Assembly: GCA_050297535.1 (NCBI GenBank)
Contig: JBNKSV010000010.1
Coordinates: 1 to 64,000 of the forward strand
Direction of reading: 5' to 3'
DNA length: 64,000 nt
Source of the DNA: JAAGZL01 sp050297535
Lineage (GTDB): Bacteria; Pseudomonadota; Gammaproteobacteria; Chromatiales; Chromatiaceae
In this document: one piece after another, positions 1 to 7,361 of the stretch
Position numbering within the stretch: position 1 is the stretch's first letter
Layout of the letters: every line of letters starts with the position of its first letter
Position numbers and translations under genes: made by a program
Notes under the pieces: model-generated
What the model was told of the DNA's origin: nothing
Seen by the model: only the letters and a program-made list of their open reading frames with translations
Database searches by the model: none

Positions 1-78
1 CGACGACTGAGCTGCGCGGCATGCCAACAATATAAAGACAACCATCAAAACACTCCGACCCACAAAACCTGAGTAACC

Positions 79-648
79 ATGCCAACCATCTTCACCCACC
101 CCGCAATCGCGATCAGCCTTACTCCCTGGTTCCGTGATGTCAGGGCCTCAAAAGTCGTTATTCTTCTCGGCATACTGTTTACTGTGCTACCGGACATTGA
201 CGTCATCGCCTTCAAGTTCGGCATCCCCTACTCGCACATGTTTGGTCACAGAGGTCTTTCCCACTCTATATTCTTCGCGGCCATCTGCAGTGCCTTGGTT
301 GCCTGGCCCCTGTCAACGTGGCTGAAATCCAGGACCCTATCCTTATGGCTGTTCCTTTTCCTCTGTATGGCCTCTCATGGCATCCTGGATATGCTGACCA
401 ACGGTGGCCAGGGTATCGCGTTATTAGCGCCCTTCAGCAACGAGAGATACTTCTTTCCCTACCAGCCTATTGAGGTATCAACACTAAGTATCAAGCGCTT
501 CTTTGCCGGACAGGGGATTCCCGTAATCATAAGTGAGCTAAAATGGATTTGGTTGCCGAGTATGGTTGTGTTTTTTTGTGGCGCCATATTTCAAAGGATT
601 AAGAGAGCCAGACGCACTGCTGTCCCATTTAAAAATAGTAAATGCTGA
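79..648 (+). CDS. YdjM-like membrane-bound metal-dependent hydrolase
   Basis: Predicted integral membrane protein of 189 aa in the YdjM/DUF457 family of membrane-bound metal-dependent hydrolases. The family signatures are visible: an early His (FTHP, about residue 7), a PDID motif (about 38-41), an HRGLSHS motif (about 57-63) and a later SHGILD motif, all acidic or His residues expected to bind metal near the membrane. Several hydrophobic segments (about 23-40, 64-80, 88-105 and 155-172) surround them. The biological substrate of this family is not known; E. coli YdjM is LexA-controlled, but no clear SOS box is seen here. It stands alone, followed by a palindromic repeat. Family assignment is good; function is open. 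Confidence 0.8.
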   Translation: MPTIFTHPAIAISLTPWFRDVRASKVVILLGILFTVLPDIDVIAFKFGIPYSHMFGHRGLSHSIFFAAICSALVAWPLSTWLKSRTLSLWLFLFLCMASHGILDMLTNGGQGIALLAPFSNERYFFPYQPIEVSTLSIKRFFAGQGIPVIISELKWIWLPSMVVFFCGAIFQRIKRARRTAVPFKNSKC

Positions 649-720
649 TTTATTGTTTCCATTGGTACGTTTACACGAAGCTGAATCGTATCGAGACATG
701 AGATTTGAAAAACGGAGTAA

Positions 721-807
721 CGTCATACCCGCGCAGGCGGGTATCCAGTAAGCAGTTGATTTGCATACATGACATAACAACTGGGTTCCCGCCTTCGCGG
801 GAACGAC
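721..807. repeat. Palindromic intergenic repeat pair (REP/dRS3-like)
   Basis: Two GC-rich palindromic units face each other: 721-748 has core CCCGCGCAGGCGGG followed by CCAG, and 781-807 starts CTGG and has core CCCGCCTTCGCGGG. Together they give the element mirror symmetry, with about 32 bp of AT-richer sequence between. The same core recurs at 1683-1815. This is the layout of BIME/REP or Neisseria dRS3-type dispersed repeats. No transposase gene is nearby. Confidence 0.7.
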
Positions 808-858
808 GCGTAAGTGGGACAGCGGTGAGCCAGACGCGATTGATCACGCAGGGAGAAA

Positions 859-1272
859 ATGATGAAGCTTATATACAGTTGTTTCCTTGCTTTACTCTGT
901 TGCATTCAGACGGGATACAGCGAAACCGAAGGAGAGATTGAGTTCATCAGCATCTCTTACCCGGAAGGTGAAGACAGCCTGCGTGTCTGGGAAGATGGCC
1001 GGGCATCCCTGTTTTATGGTGCGCTTCCTCAAAGCAAGATCATTAAGCGCGGAACATTTAATACCAAACAACTTTACGAACAAGTCAGACCACGCCTCCA
1101 TCCCAACCTCCCCGTAGAAGATTGGCCCGATCCCAAGGCCGAACGAGGAATGGTGACGATCCAGTTCAAGGGCAAAGAAACAGAAAAGTCTTACCTCATA
1201 TTCAATGAACAGGAATTTGCCAATGCGTTGTTTGACAAGGCCAGAAGAAATATTGTCGGTGACAGCCCATAG
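859..1272 (+). CDS. Hypothetical exported protein
   Basis: Small protein of 137 aa that I do not recognise. The N-terminus is a plausible Sec signal peptide: a Lys after Met-Met, then a hydrophobic stretch to about residue 16, with possible cleavage near GYS-ET. The mature part is about 115 aa of mixed charge with no obvious motif; an acidic beta-like first half (ISYPEGEDSLRVWEDG) suggests a small beta-rich fold. A GGGAG Shine-Dalgarno at 851-855 fits the second ATG (862) slightly better than the first. It converges with the DUF202-like gene downstream. Likely periplasmic; function unknown. Confidence 0.6.
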   Translation: MMKLIYSCFLALLCCIQTGYSETEGEIEFISISYPEGEDSLRVWEDGRASLFYGALPQSKIIKRGTFNTKQLYEQVRPRLHPNLPVEDWPDPKAERGMVTIQFKGKETEKSYLIFNEQEFANALFDKARRNIVGDSP

Positions 1273-1309
1273 CGGAGCGCAAACCACTCCGGCTTAATTG
1301 GGCAAGCGT

Positions 1310-1654
1310 TTATTCCATCAATTCCCTAATGGTGCTGTATTTAAGTTTGATCTGCTGAATGTGGCGGTCGTATTTCCGCATCTTCAATTCCGACCGAATA
1401 ATCAGGTATGCGCCAAAGATAATCAGCCCCAGGCTCAGCAGGCTAAGGGGAAGCAGTAGATGCAGGGTATGAAACACGTCGTAATATTTTGAGGTCGCTA
1501 TCAGAAAACCTATGACGGACATAGGCAGGGCCAAGACCGCGATCCCTGTACGCAACTCGGATAATGCCGTGCGCTTTTCTGCCAGCAGGATCTGTACCTC
1601 ATCGACTACAGATAGATCGATCTTACCGGGGTCGCTATCAGGTTGATCTTTCAT
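1310..1654 (-). CDS. DUF202-like small inner-membrane protein
   Basis: Protein of 114 aa with a soluble acidic N-terminus (about 1-25), then the LAEKRTALSELRTGIAVLAL segment that resembles the LAxERTxLAxxRT signature of DUF202/YidH-type membrane proteins, two membrane segments (about 38-54 and 63-85) and a basic C-terminal helix. The family has no well-defined biochemical role. It is flanked on its 5' side by an intergenic repeat and lies tail-to-tail with the exported protein at 859-1272. The family call is from the signature only, so moderate. Confidence 0.6.
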   Translation of the reverse strand: MKDQPDSDPGKIDLSVVDEVQILLAEKRTALSELRTGIAVLALPMSVIGFLIATSKYYDVFHTLHLLLPLSLLSLGLIIFGAYLIIRSELKMRKYDRHIQQIKLKYSTIRELME

Positions 1655-1682
1655 ATCTTATCTAAAGAAACTCTGATTAAAA

Positions 1683-1815
1683 TTTGTCGTTCCCGCGCAG
1701 GCGGGACAAAAGCGCGTAGCGCGTTGAACGCCCTTCAGGGCGGCCCGAAGGGTGAGCGTAGCGAATAACCTATCTGTTTGGTTTTTCTGGATCCCCGCCT
1801 GCGCGGGGATGACGA
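1683..1815. repeat. Palindromic intergenic repeat, second copy with longer centre
   Basis: Outer palindromic units match those at 721-807: left unit about 1683-1710 (core CCCGCGCAGGCGGG) and right unit 1787-1815 (CTGG then CCCCGCCTGCGCGGGG, GATGACG). The centre (about 1711-1786) carries further inverted bits such as GCGCGTAGCGCG and GCCCTTCAGGGC. It fills the gap between two minus-strand genes. Probably a dispersed non-autonomous repeat; it may also form RNA hairpins in the transcript. Confidence 0.7.
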
Positions 1816-1864
1816 AAATGTAATTAATAATAGTTTCTCTAAGACGGCTCCTTGCCACGCCCCG

Positions 1865-3061
1865 CTATTTCTTTTTGTCCTTCTTCTTTACAGCTGTCTT
1901 TTTCTTGACCGGAGCCTTCTTTTTAACCGCGGTCTTTTTTACCACAGCCTTTTTCTTGCTGGTACTTGGTTTCTTTACCGCGGTCTTTTTCTTGGTTGCG
2001 GTTGGATTTTTAACTACGGCCTTCTGTTTGGCGACGGTCTTTTTCTTGACCGGGGCCTTCTTGGTGGCAACCGCCTTCTTTGTAACGACCGCCTTTTTGG
2101 CCGGGGCCTTTTTCTTGGCCGTGGTCTTCTTTGGGGTTACAGCCTTCTTCTTGGCTACGGTCTTTTTCTTAGGCTGGACCTCTTTCTTGGCTGGCGCCTT
2201 CTTGACCACGGCCTTCTTTTTGGGGGCGGCCTTCCCGGCTGGGGCCTTCTTCTGGGCGGGCGCCTTTTTCTTAGGCGTGGCCTTTGCCTCTTTCGGCACG
2301 ACATCTACCTTTTCTGCAACATCCTGATCGCCAGCTTGCTGCCCCTGTTCGGCCGCTTCGGCAACCTCTTCCACCTTGGCCATCAGGGCTTGGGTCTTTT
2401 CCGCCTGGGTCTTGGTCCAGTCGTCTATCGCCGCGTACAGAAGATTGGTGACCTCCTTGGCGGAACCGCTGCCCTCCACCTCCCGGATTTTGTCATGTGT
2501 GAGATAGTAGGGGACCAGGGAAAGGATCTGCTGTTCGTAGGCCCGCAGACGATTACTGATGACGACTTCGTTGCTATCGGCGCCCCGGCCAACCCTACCG
2601 CCGCACATATCGCACACCCCATGCACCATGGGCGGATTGGTGAATATGTTGTATCTGGTGCCGCAGGAGATACAGGTGCGGCGTCCTTCCAGGCGCTCCA
2701 GCAGCACCTCGTCTTCCACATTCAGGTGCAGGGCCAGATCAAGACTCATACCGCAATCCTGCAACAACTCGTCCAGACCGTCGGCCTGGGTGGTGGAACG
2801 GGGGAACCCCACCAGGATAAACCCCGACTTTATATCCGGCTGGGCCACACGGTCACGTATCACCTCTAGCAGCAGTTCATCCGGAATGTACTGCCCATGC
2901 TCCAGATAGGCCTGGGCCTGAATCGCCACCTCCAGCCGCTTTTCCACCGCGTCGGCCAACATGCCAGCAACGGTAAGCAGGGCAATGTTGTACTTTTCTG
3001 CTAGTTTGACGGCATATTCACCTTTATCAGACCCTGGCGGTCCCAGAAGCACCATTCTCAT
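1865..3061 (-). CDS. Adenylate-kinase-like protein with histone-H1-like Lys/Ala tail
   Basis: 398 aa with two parts. Residues 1-215 align with long-form adenylate kinase, including a four-Cys zinc LID (CISC about 134-137, CDMC about 153-156). Several residues used in catalysis differ from E. coli Adk: the P-loop reads GPPGSDKGE (residues 7-15; Lys13 kept, Gly12 to Asp, Thr15 to Glu), the AMP-site Arg36 position is Ala in GMLADAV, and Asp84 before GFPR is Val. Arg88 of GFPR and the GRR motif are kept. From about residue 255 the protein is almost only Lys, Ala, Pro, Thr and Val in KKKAPAKK-type repeats, like histone H1 or AlgP tails. Known: such tails bind DNA. Inferred: a weakly active or inactive kinase fold tethered to the nucleoid. 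Housekeeping adk is probably elsewhere. Confidence 0.75.
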   Translation of the reverse strand: MRMVLLGPPGSDKGEYAVKLAEKYNIALLTVAGMLADAVEKRLEVAIQAQAYLEHGQYIPDELLLEVIRDRVAQPDIKSGFILVGFPRSTTQADGLDELLQDCGMSLDLALHLNVEDEVLLERLEGRRTCISCGTRYNIFTNPPMVHGVCDMCGGRVGRGADSNEVVISNRLRAYEQQILSLVPYYLTHDKIREVEGSGSAKEVTNLLYAAIDDWTKTQAEKTQALMAKVEEVAEAAEQGQQAGDQDVAEKVDVVPKEAKATPKKKAPAQKKAPAGKAAPKKKAVVKKAPAKKEVQPKKKTVAKKKAVTPKKTTAKKKAPAKKAVVTKKAVATKKAPVKKKTVAKQKAVVKNPTATKKKTAVKKPSTSKKKAVVKKTAVKKKAPVKKKTAVKKKDKKK

Positions 3062-3323
3062 CGTAATTCCAACCTGTATCAGCTATTAGTGTTATTTCCA
3101 GCTGGCTTAAATTATCTACCGGTCAATCATTCCCCAAACTAACAATCTGTTTTCCAAGGACAATTACTAAAACTCATAGGGTTATCCAAGTTTTACATTG
3201 GCTATATTGCCCAGGGATCAGATAGAGTTATCCGATAATTTCATTAAAGTCAATGCGGCTGTGTAATCAAAGCCCCATTTGCGATAAGCTCCACATACTT
3301 TTCCAGCCAGAGTTAAAGAAAAT

Positions 3324-3668
3324 ATGTCAGAAGTATCCGATATCACGGAAAACGAAATATGGGTGGTAAAGAGCACCCTGCGGGAGCGTTACGATTTTGA
3401 GGTAGAACTCCAGATCGCAGACAGCGAGATTCGCTTGCGCCCCTCCGACCGCACCCTGACGGAATGCCCGGTGTTTTATTGGGAAGTAGGCGATTGCCAC
3501 TTTGTGATATTCAAGACCGGGGACAGCAGATACCGCTGCCAGTTCTACTACCGCCTGTATCAACAGATGGGTACCGGCATCCCGGAATATGACAATCTGG
3601 CAGAGTGCGTGGTCTCCCTGCTGCAGGTCCAGGCGGACTACGAGGCAAAAGAAAGGGGCGATATCTAG
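3324..3668 (+). CDS. Conserved-looking hypothetical protein
   Basis: 114 aa, soluble, acidic, no signal peptide. I do not recognise a family. The sequence alternates charged and hydrophobic residues (FEVELQIADSEIRLRP, then HFVIFKTG, then RCQFYYRLYQQ), which suggests a small alpha/beta domain. It ends 54 bases before pfp on the same strand, so it may be co-transcribed with the pyrophosphate-dependent phosphofructokinase; that position is the only functional hint. It begins about 260 bases after the divergent adenylate-kinase-like gene, so promoters for both may lie in 3062-3323, though I could not pick out a convincing pair of boxes. Confidence 0.6.
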   Translation: MSEVSDITENEIWVVKSTLRERYDFEVELQIADSEIRLRPSDRTLTECPVFYWEVGDCHFVIFKTGDSRYRCQFYYRLYQQMGTGIPEYDNLAECVVSLLQVQADYEAKERGDI

Positions 3669-3722
3669 CTGAACGTATTACAATCCCGACCTCATAAAAC
3701 AAGGTCAAAATAGGGAGCATAG

Positions 3723-4985
3723 ATGAGTATAAAGAACGCATTTTACGCCCAATCCGGAGGGGTGACCGCAGTTATCAACGCGTCGGCCTGCGGGGTCATC
3801 GAGACCGCCCGCAAGCACGGCGATAAGATCGGCAAGGTTTTCGCGGGCAAGAATGGCATTATCGGCGCCCTGACCGAGGAGCTGATCGACACCAGTCTGG
3901 AGAGCGATGCCGCCATCGCCGCCCTGCGTTATACCCCGTCCGGGGCCTTCGGTTCCTGCCGTTTTAAGCTCAAGGGCCTGGACCAGAACCGGCGTGAATA
4001 CGAACGTCTTATAGAGGTGTTCAAGGCCCACGATATCGGTTACTTCTTTTATAACGGTGGCGGCGACTCCGCCGACACCTGCCATAAGGTCTCCCAGATA
4101 TCCGAGACCATGGGCTTCCCGATCCAGGCCATCCACGTACCCAAGACCGTGGATAACGACCTGCCCATAACCGACAACTGTCCGGGCTTCGGATCGGTGG
4201 CGAAATATATCGCCGTCTCCACCCGCGAGGCCAGCTTCGATGTGCGCTCTATGGCCAAATCATCCACCAAGGTGTTCGTGCTGGAGGTGATGGGACGCCA
4301 TGCCGGATGGATCGCCGCGGCAGGTGGTCTGGCGGCCGATGCAGACAACGACATACCCATAGTCATCCTGTTCCCGGAGGTAGAATTCAATCAGGAGGCC
4401 TTCCTGGCCAACTGTAAGGCCAAGGTGGAGAAGTACGGCTACGTGATCGTGGTGGTATCCGAGGGGGCGCACTGGCCAGATGGACGTTTCCTGGCGGAAC
4501 AGGGTACCAGGGACGCCTTCGGCCATGCCCAACTAGGCGGGGCCGCGCCGGTGGTGGCCAATATGATCAAAGAGCATCTGGGATACAAATTTCACTGGAG
4601 CGTGGCCGATTATCTGCAGCGCGCCGCCCGGCATCTGGCCTCCAAGACCGACGTGGAACAGGCCTACGCCCTTGGTAAGGCAGCGGTGGAACTGGCCATA
4701 GATGGCAAGCATGCCGCCATGCCTGCCATCATCCGCACCTCGAACAATCCTTATATATGGGAGATCCAGGAGGCGGATCTATCCAAGGTGGCAAATGTGG
4801 AAAAGATGATGCCGACAGAGTTTATAACGGAAGATGGTTTTGGCATCACCCCGGCCTGCAGGGAATATCTGCTGCCGCTGATCCAGGGAGAGGACTATCC
4901 ACCATACAAGGACGGTCTTCCAGACTACGTGACACTAAAAAATGTTGTGGTACCAAGGAAATTAGCCGATAATTTTGAGCCGTAG
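3723..4985 (+). CDS. pfp: Pyrophosphate-dependent 6-phosphofructokinase
   Basis: Cytosolic enzyme (420 aa) that interconverts fructose-6-phosphate plus PPi with fructose-1,6-bisphosphate plus Pi. The diphosphate-using branch is shown by GGGDSADT (about 107-114), where ATP enzymes have GGDGS/T, and by PKTVDND (about 140-146) with a Lys where ATP-PFKs have Gly. The substrate-binding MGRHAGWIAA motif follows at about 191-200. The reaction is reversible, so it can act in glycolysis, gluconeogenesis or, as proposed for autotrophic gammaproteobacteria, as bisphosphatase in a PPi-yielding Calvin cycle. A terminator-like hairpin follows, then hppA on the same strand; the pairing of these two genes is recurrent in such bacteria. 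SD AGGGAG lies just upstream of the ATG. Confidence 0.95.
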   Translation: MSIKNAFYAQSGGVTAVINASACGVIETARKHGDKIGKVFAGKNGIIGALTEELIDTSLESDAAIAALRYTPSGAFGSCRFKLKGLDQNRREYERLIEVFKAHDIGYFFYNGGGDSADTCHKVSQISETMGFPIQAIHVPKTVDNDLPITDNCPGFGSVAKYIAVSTREASFDVRSMAKSSTKVFVLEVMGRHAGWIAAAGGLAADADNDIPIVILFPEVEFNQEAFLANCKAKVEKYGYVIVVVSEGAHWPDGRFLAEQGTRDAFGHAQLGGAAPVVANMIKEHLGYKFHWSVADYLQRAARHLASKTDVEQAYALGKAAVELAIDGKHAAMPAIIRTSNNPYIWEIQEADLSKVANVEKMMPTEFITEDGFGITPACREYLLPLIQGEDYPPYKDGLPDYVTLKNVVVPRKLADNFEP

Positions 4986-5004
4986 CAATCCGGGGAAATG
5001 GTTC

Positions 5005-5030
5005 ACGGGGGGTTGATCCCCCCGTTTCTA
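5005..5030 (+). terminator. Rho-independent terminator after pfp
   Basis: Eight-base-pair stem ACGGGGGG (5005-5012) with CCCCCCGT (5018-5025), loop TTGAT, then TTTCT. It lies 20 bases past the pfp stop and separates pfp from hppA, so hppA probably has its own promoter in 5031-5233. The T-run is short. Confidence 0.65.
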
Positions 5031-5233
5031 TGTTACCAATTTAAAATAAATTCAAGGGGTTAAGGAAAGCAGCCCTACCCCGTGGATAGCTGTTAGGTGG
5101 AATCTTGTACCTCCATCTAAACCTGAGATCCATGATGGATTTCGAGATAAAACCAAATAAAAGCTAAAGTGCAGGAAAGAAACTGAATCAACACGAAAAA
5201 CTCTTAGAATATTAAATAGTTAGGAGAAGATAA

Positions 5234-7270
5234 ATGTCCCTTGAACTGATATTTGCCTTGGGTTGCGGATTCGCGGCCGTGGTATATGGCATCGTTTCCG
5301 TAAGCTGGATCCTCAAGCAGCCGGAAGGCAACGACCGCATGAAGGAGATTGCTGGAGCTATACAGGAAGGCGCAAAGGCCTATCTGAACCGCCAGTACTC
5401 CGCCATTGGCCTGGTAGGCGTCGCCCTGCTGGTAGCGATCTGGGTCGCCCTCGGTGCCGGCACCGCTATCGGTTTCGCCATCGGCGCGATCCTTTCCGGT
5501 GCTGCCGGCTACATCGGCATGAACATATCCGTACGCTCTAATCTGCGCACTGCTGAAGCCGCTAACAACGGCATCAACGCCGCTCTGCAGGTCGCCTTCC
5601 GCGGCGGAGCTGTCACCGGCATGCTGGTGGTTGGACTTGGTCTTCTGGGTGTGGCCGGTTACTACACCGCCCTTAACCTGGCCGGCGTAAACGATCAGGA
5701 CGCACTACACGCACTGGTAGGTCTGGCCTTCGGCGGATCATTGATCTCTATCTTCGCCCGACTGGGTGGCGGCATCTTCACCAAGGGTGCGGACGTTGGC
5801 GCCGATATCGTGGGTAAGGTTGAGGCTGGCATCCCTGAGGACGATCCTCGTAACCCCGCCGTAATCGCCGACAACGTGGGTGATAACGTGGGCGACTGCG
5901 CCGGTATGGCCGCTGACCTGTTCGAGACCTACGCCGTAACCGTAGTGGCTACCATGCTGCTGGGCGGCCTGCTGCTAACCAGCGCTGGCGCAACTGCCAT
6001 AACCTACCCCCTGGTTCTTGGCGGCGTATCTATCATTGCATCCATCATCGGTACCTTCTTCGTCAAGACCCATGAGGGCGCTACCAATGTCATGCCCGCC
6101 CTGTACAAGGGTCTGGCTGTAGCTGGTGCAATCTCGGCCGTAGCTTACTATTTCGTCACCAGCATGATGATGGGTTCAGTAGTTCTTGAGGGCATCGCTG
6201 ATCCAGCGTCGTCCCTGTTCTACTGCGCACTTATCGGCCTCGGCCTGACTGCGGCTATGGTGGTGATCACCGAGTACTACACCTCCACTCAGTTCAACCC
6301 GGTACGCTATATTGCTGAGGCATCCACCACCGGTGACGGCACCAACGTTATCGCCGGTCTGGGTATATCCATGAAGGCCACCGCCGCGCCGGTAATCGTT
6401 ATCTGTGCCGCTATCTGGGGGACCTACGAACTGGCCGGTCTGTATGGTATCGCCATCGCCGCCACCTCCATGCTCTCCATGTCCGGTATCATCGTGGCCC
6501 TGGACGCCTACGGTCCTATCACCGATAACGCTGGTGGTATTGCCGAGATGGCCGAACTGGACGAGAAGATCCGCAACATCACCGATCCTCTGGACGCGGT
6601 AGGCAACACCACCAAGGCCGTAACCAAGGGTTACGCTATCGGTTCCGCCGGTCTCGCCGCTCTGGTGCTGTTCGCTGACTACACCCATACCCTGAATACA
6701 CATCTGGGCAGCATCACGGCCTTCGATCTTTCCAACCACATGGTGCTGATCGGTTTGCTGATCGGCGGTCTGGTGCCCTTCCTGTTCGGCGCCATGGCCA
6801 TGGAAGCCGTAGGTAAGGCCGCTGGCGGCATCGTAAATGAGGTGCGCCGCCAGTTTAAGGAGATGCCTGGCATCATGGACCACACCCAGAAGCCTGACTA
6901 CTCCAAGGCCGTGGACATGCTGACCAAGGCAGCGATCAAAGAGATGATCGTACCTTCTCTGCTCCCAATCGCTGTACCAATTCTGGTAGGACTGATACTT
7001 GGCGCCCAGGCCCTGGGCGGCCTGCTGATCGGCACCATCGTTACCGGTCTGTTCGTGGCCATCTCCATGACCGCCGGTGGTGGTGCATGGGATAACGCCA
7101 AGAAGTATATCGAGGACGGCAACTTCGGCGGCAAGGGTTCCGACGCCCATAAGGCGGCGGTTACCGGTGACACCGTAGGTGACCCCTACAAAGACACCGC
7201 TGGCCCTGCCATCAACCCGCTGATTAAGATCATCAACATCGTGGCACTGCTGATCGTGCCGCTGTTGTAA
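5234..7270 (+). CDS. hppA: Membrane-bound proton-pumping pyrophosphatase (K+-independent type)
   Basis: Integral membrane enzyme (678 aa, normal for the family, about 16 membrane segments) that hydrolyses PPi and pumps H+, or makes PPi from a proton gradient. The catalytic acidic loop is intact: FTKGADVGADIVGKVEAGIP and IADNVGDNVGDCAGMAADLFE (about 182-235), and C-terminal VTGDTVGDPYKDTAGPAINP. GNTTKAVTKGYAIGSAG (about 457-473) carries Lys where K+-dependent enzymes have Ala, which marks the K+-independent class. SD AGGAGA lies about 7 bases before the ATG. With pfp next door and soluble ppa at 21.8 kb, the cell has three ways to handle PPi. A strong terminator follows. Na+ pumping cannot be excluded from sequence reading alone but is less likely in this class. 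Confidence 0.95.
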   Translation: MSLELIFALGCGFAAVVYGIVSVSWILKQPEGNDRMKEIAGAIQEGAKAYLNRQYSAIGLVGVALLVAIWVALGAGTAIGFAIGAILSGAAGYIGMNISVRSNLRTAEAANNGINAALQVAFRGGAVTGMLVVGLGLLGVAGYYTALNLAGVNDQDALHALVGLAFGGSLISIFARLGGGIFTKGADVGADIVGKVEAGIPEDDPRNPAVIADNVGDNVGDCAGMAADLFETYAVTVVATMLLGGLLLTSAGATAITYPLVLGGVSIIASIIGTFFVKTHEGATNVMPALYKGLAVAGAISAVAYYFVTSMMMGSVVLEGIADPASSLFYCALIGLGLTAAMVVITEYYTSTQFNPVRYIAEASTTGDGTNVIAGLGISMKATAAPVIVICAAIWGTYELAGLYGIAIAATSMLSMSGIIVALDAYGPITDNAGGIAEMAELDEKIRNITDPLDAVGNTTKAVTKGYAIGSAGLAALVLFADYTHTLNTHLGSITAFDLSNHMVLIGLLIGGLVPFLFGAMAMEAVGKAAGGIVNEVRRQFKEMPGIMDHTQKPDYSKAVDMLTKAAIKEMIVPSLLPIAVPILVGLILGAQALGGLLIGTIVTGLFVAISMTAGGGAWDNAKKYIEDGNFGGKGSDAHKAAVTGDTVGDPYKDTAGPAINPLIKIINIVALLIVPLL

Positions 7271-7292
7271 TGCGTACAAAATGATCTAAAAC

Positions 7293-7324
7293 AAAAAGGC
7301 CGACGATTACGTCGGCCTTTTTTT
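7293..7324 (+). terminator. Rho-independent terminator after hppA
   Basis: AAAAAGGCCGACG, loop ATTA, CGTCGGCC, then seven Ts: a classic intrinsic terminator 23 bases after the hppA stop. The A-run on the left arm means it can also act on the converging minus-strand autotransporter gene that ends at 7362. Confidence 0.9.
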
Positions 7325-7361
7325 GCGCGCGTCATAATCAACGCCCCTTAAAAACAAAATT

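Noticed and set aside
1778..2869. Long plus-strand open frame rich in Leu, Gly and Phe
   Set aside because: It is the complement of the Lys/Ala-rich tail and kinase-like part of the minus-strand gene; its composition is an artefact of AAG/GCC codons read in reverse.
5031..5233. Riboswitch or leader RNA before hppA
   Set aside because: Some short inverted repeats (for example ATCCATGATGGAT) are present, but no known aptamer pattern could be recognised.
6176..7279. Long minus-strand open frame opposite hppA
   Set aside because: Antisense to a fully conserved coding sequence, His/Gly/Asp-rich, no family features.
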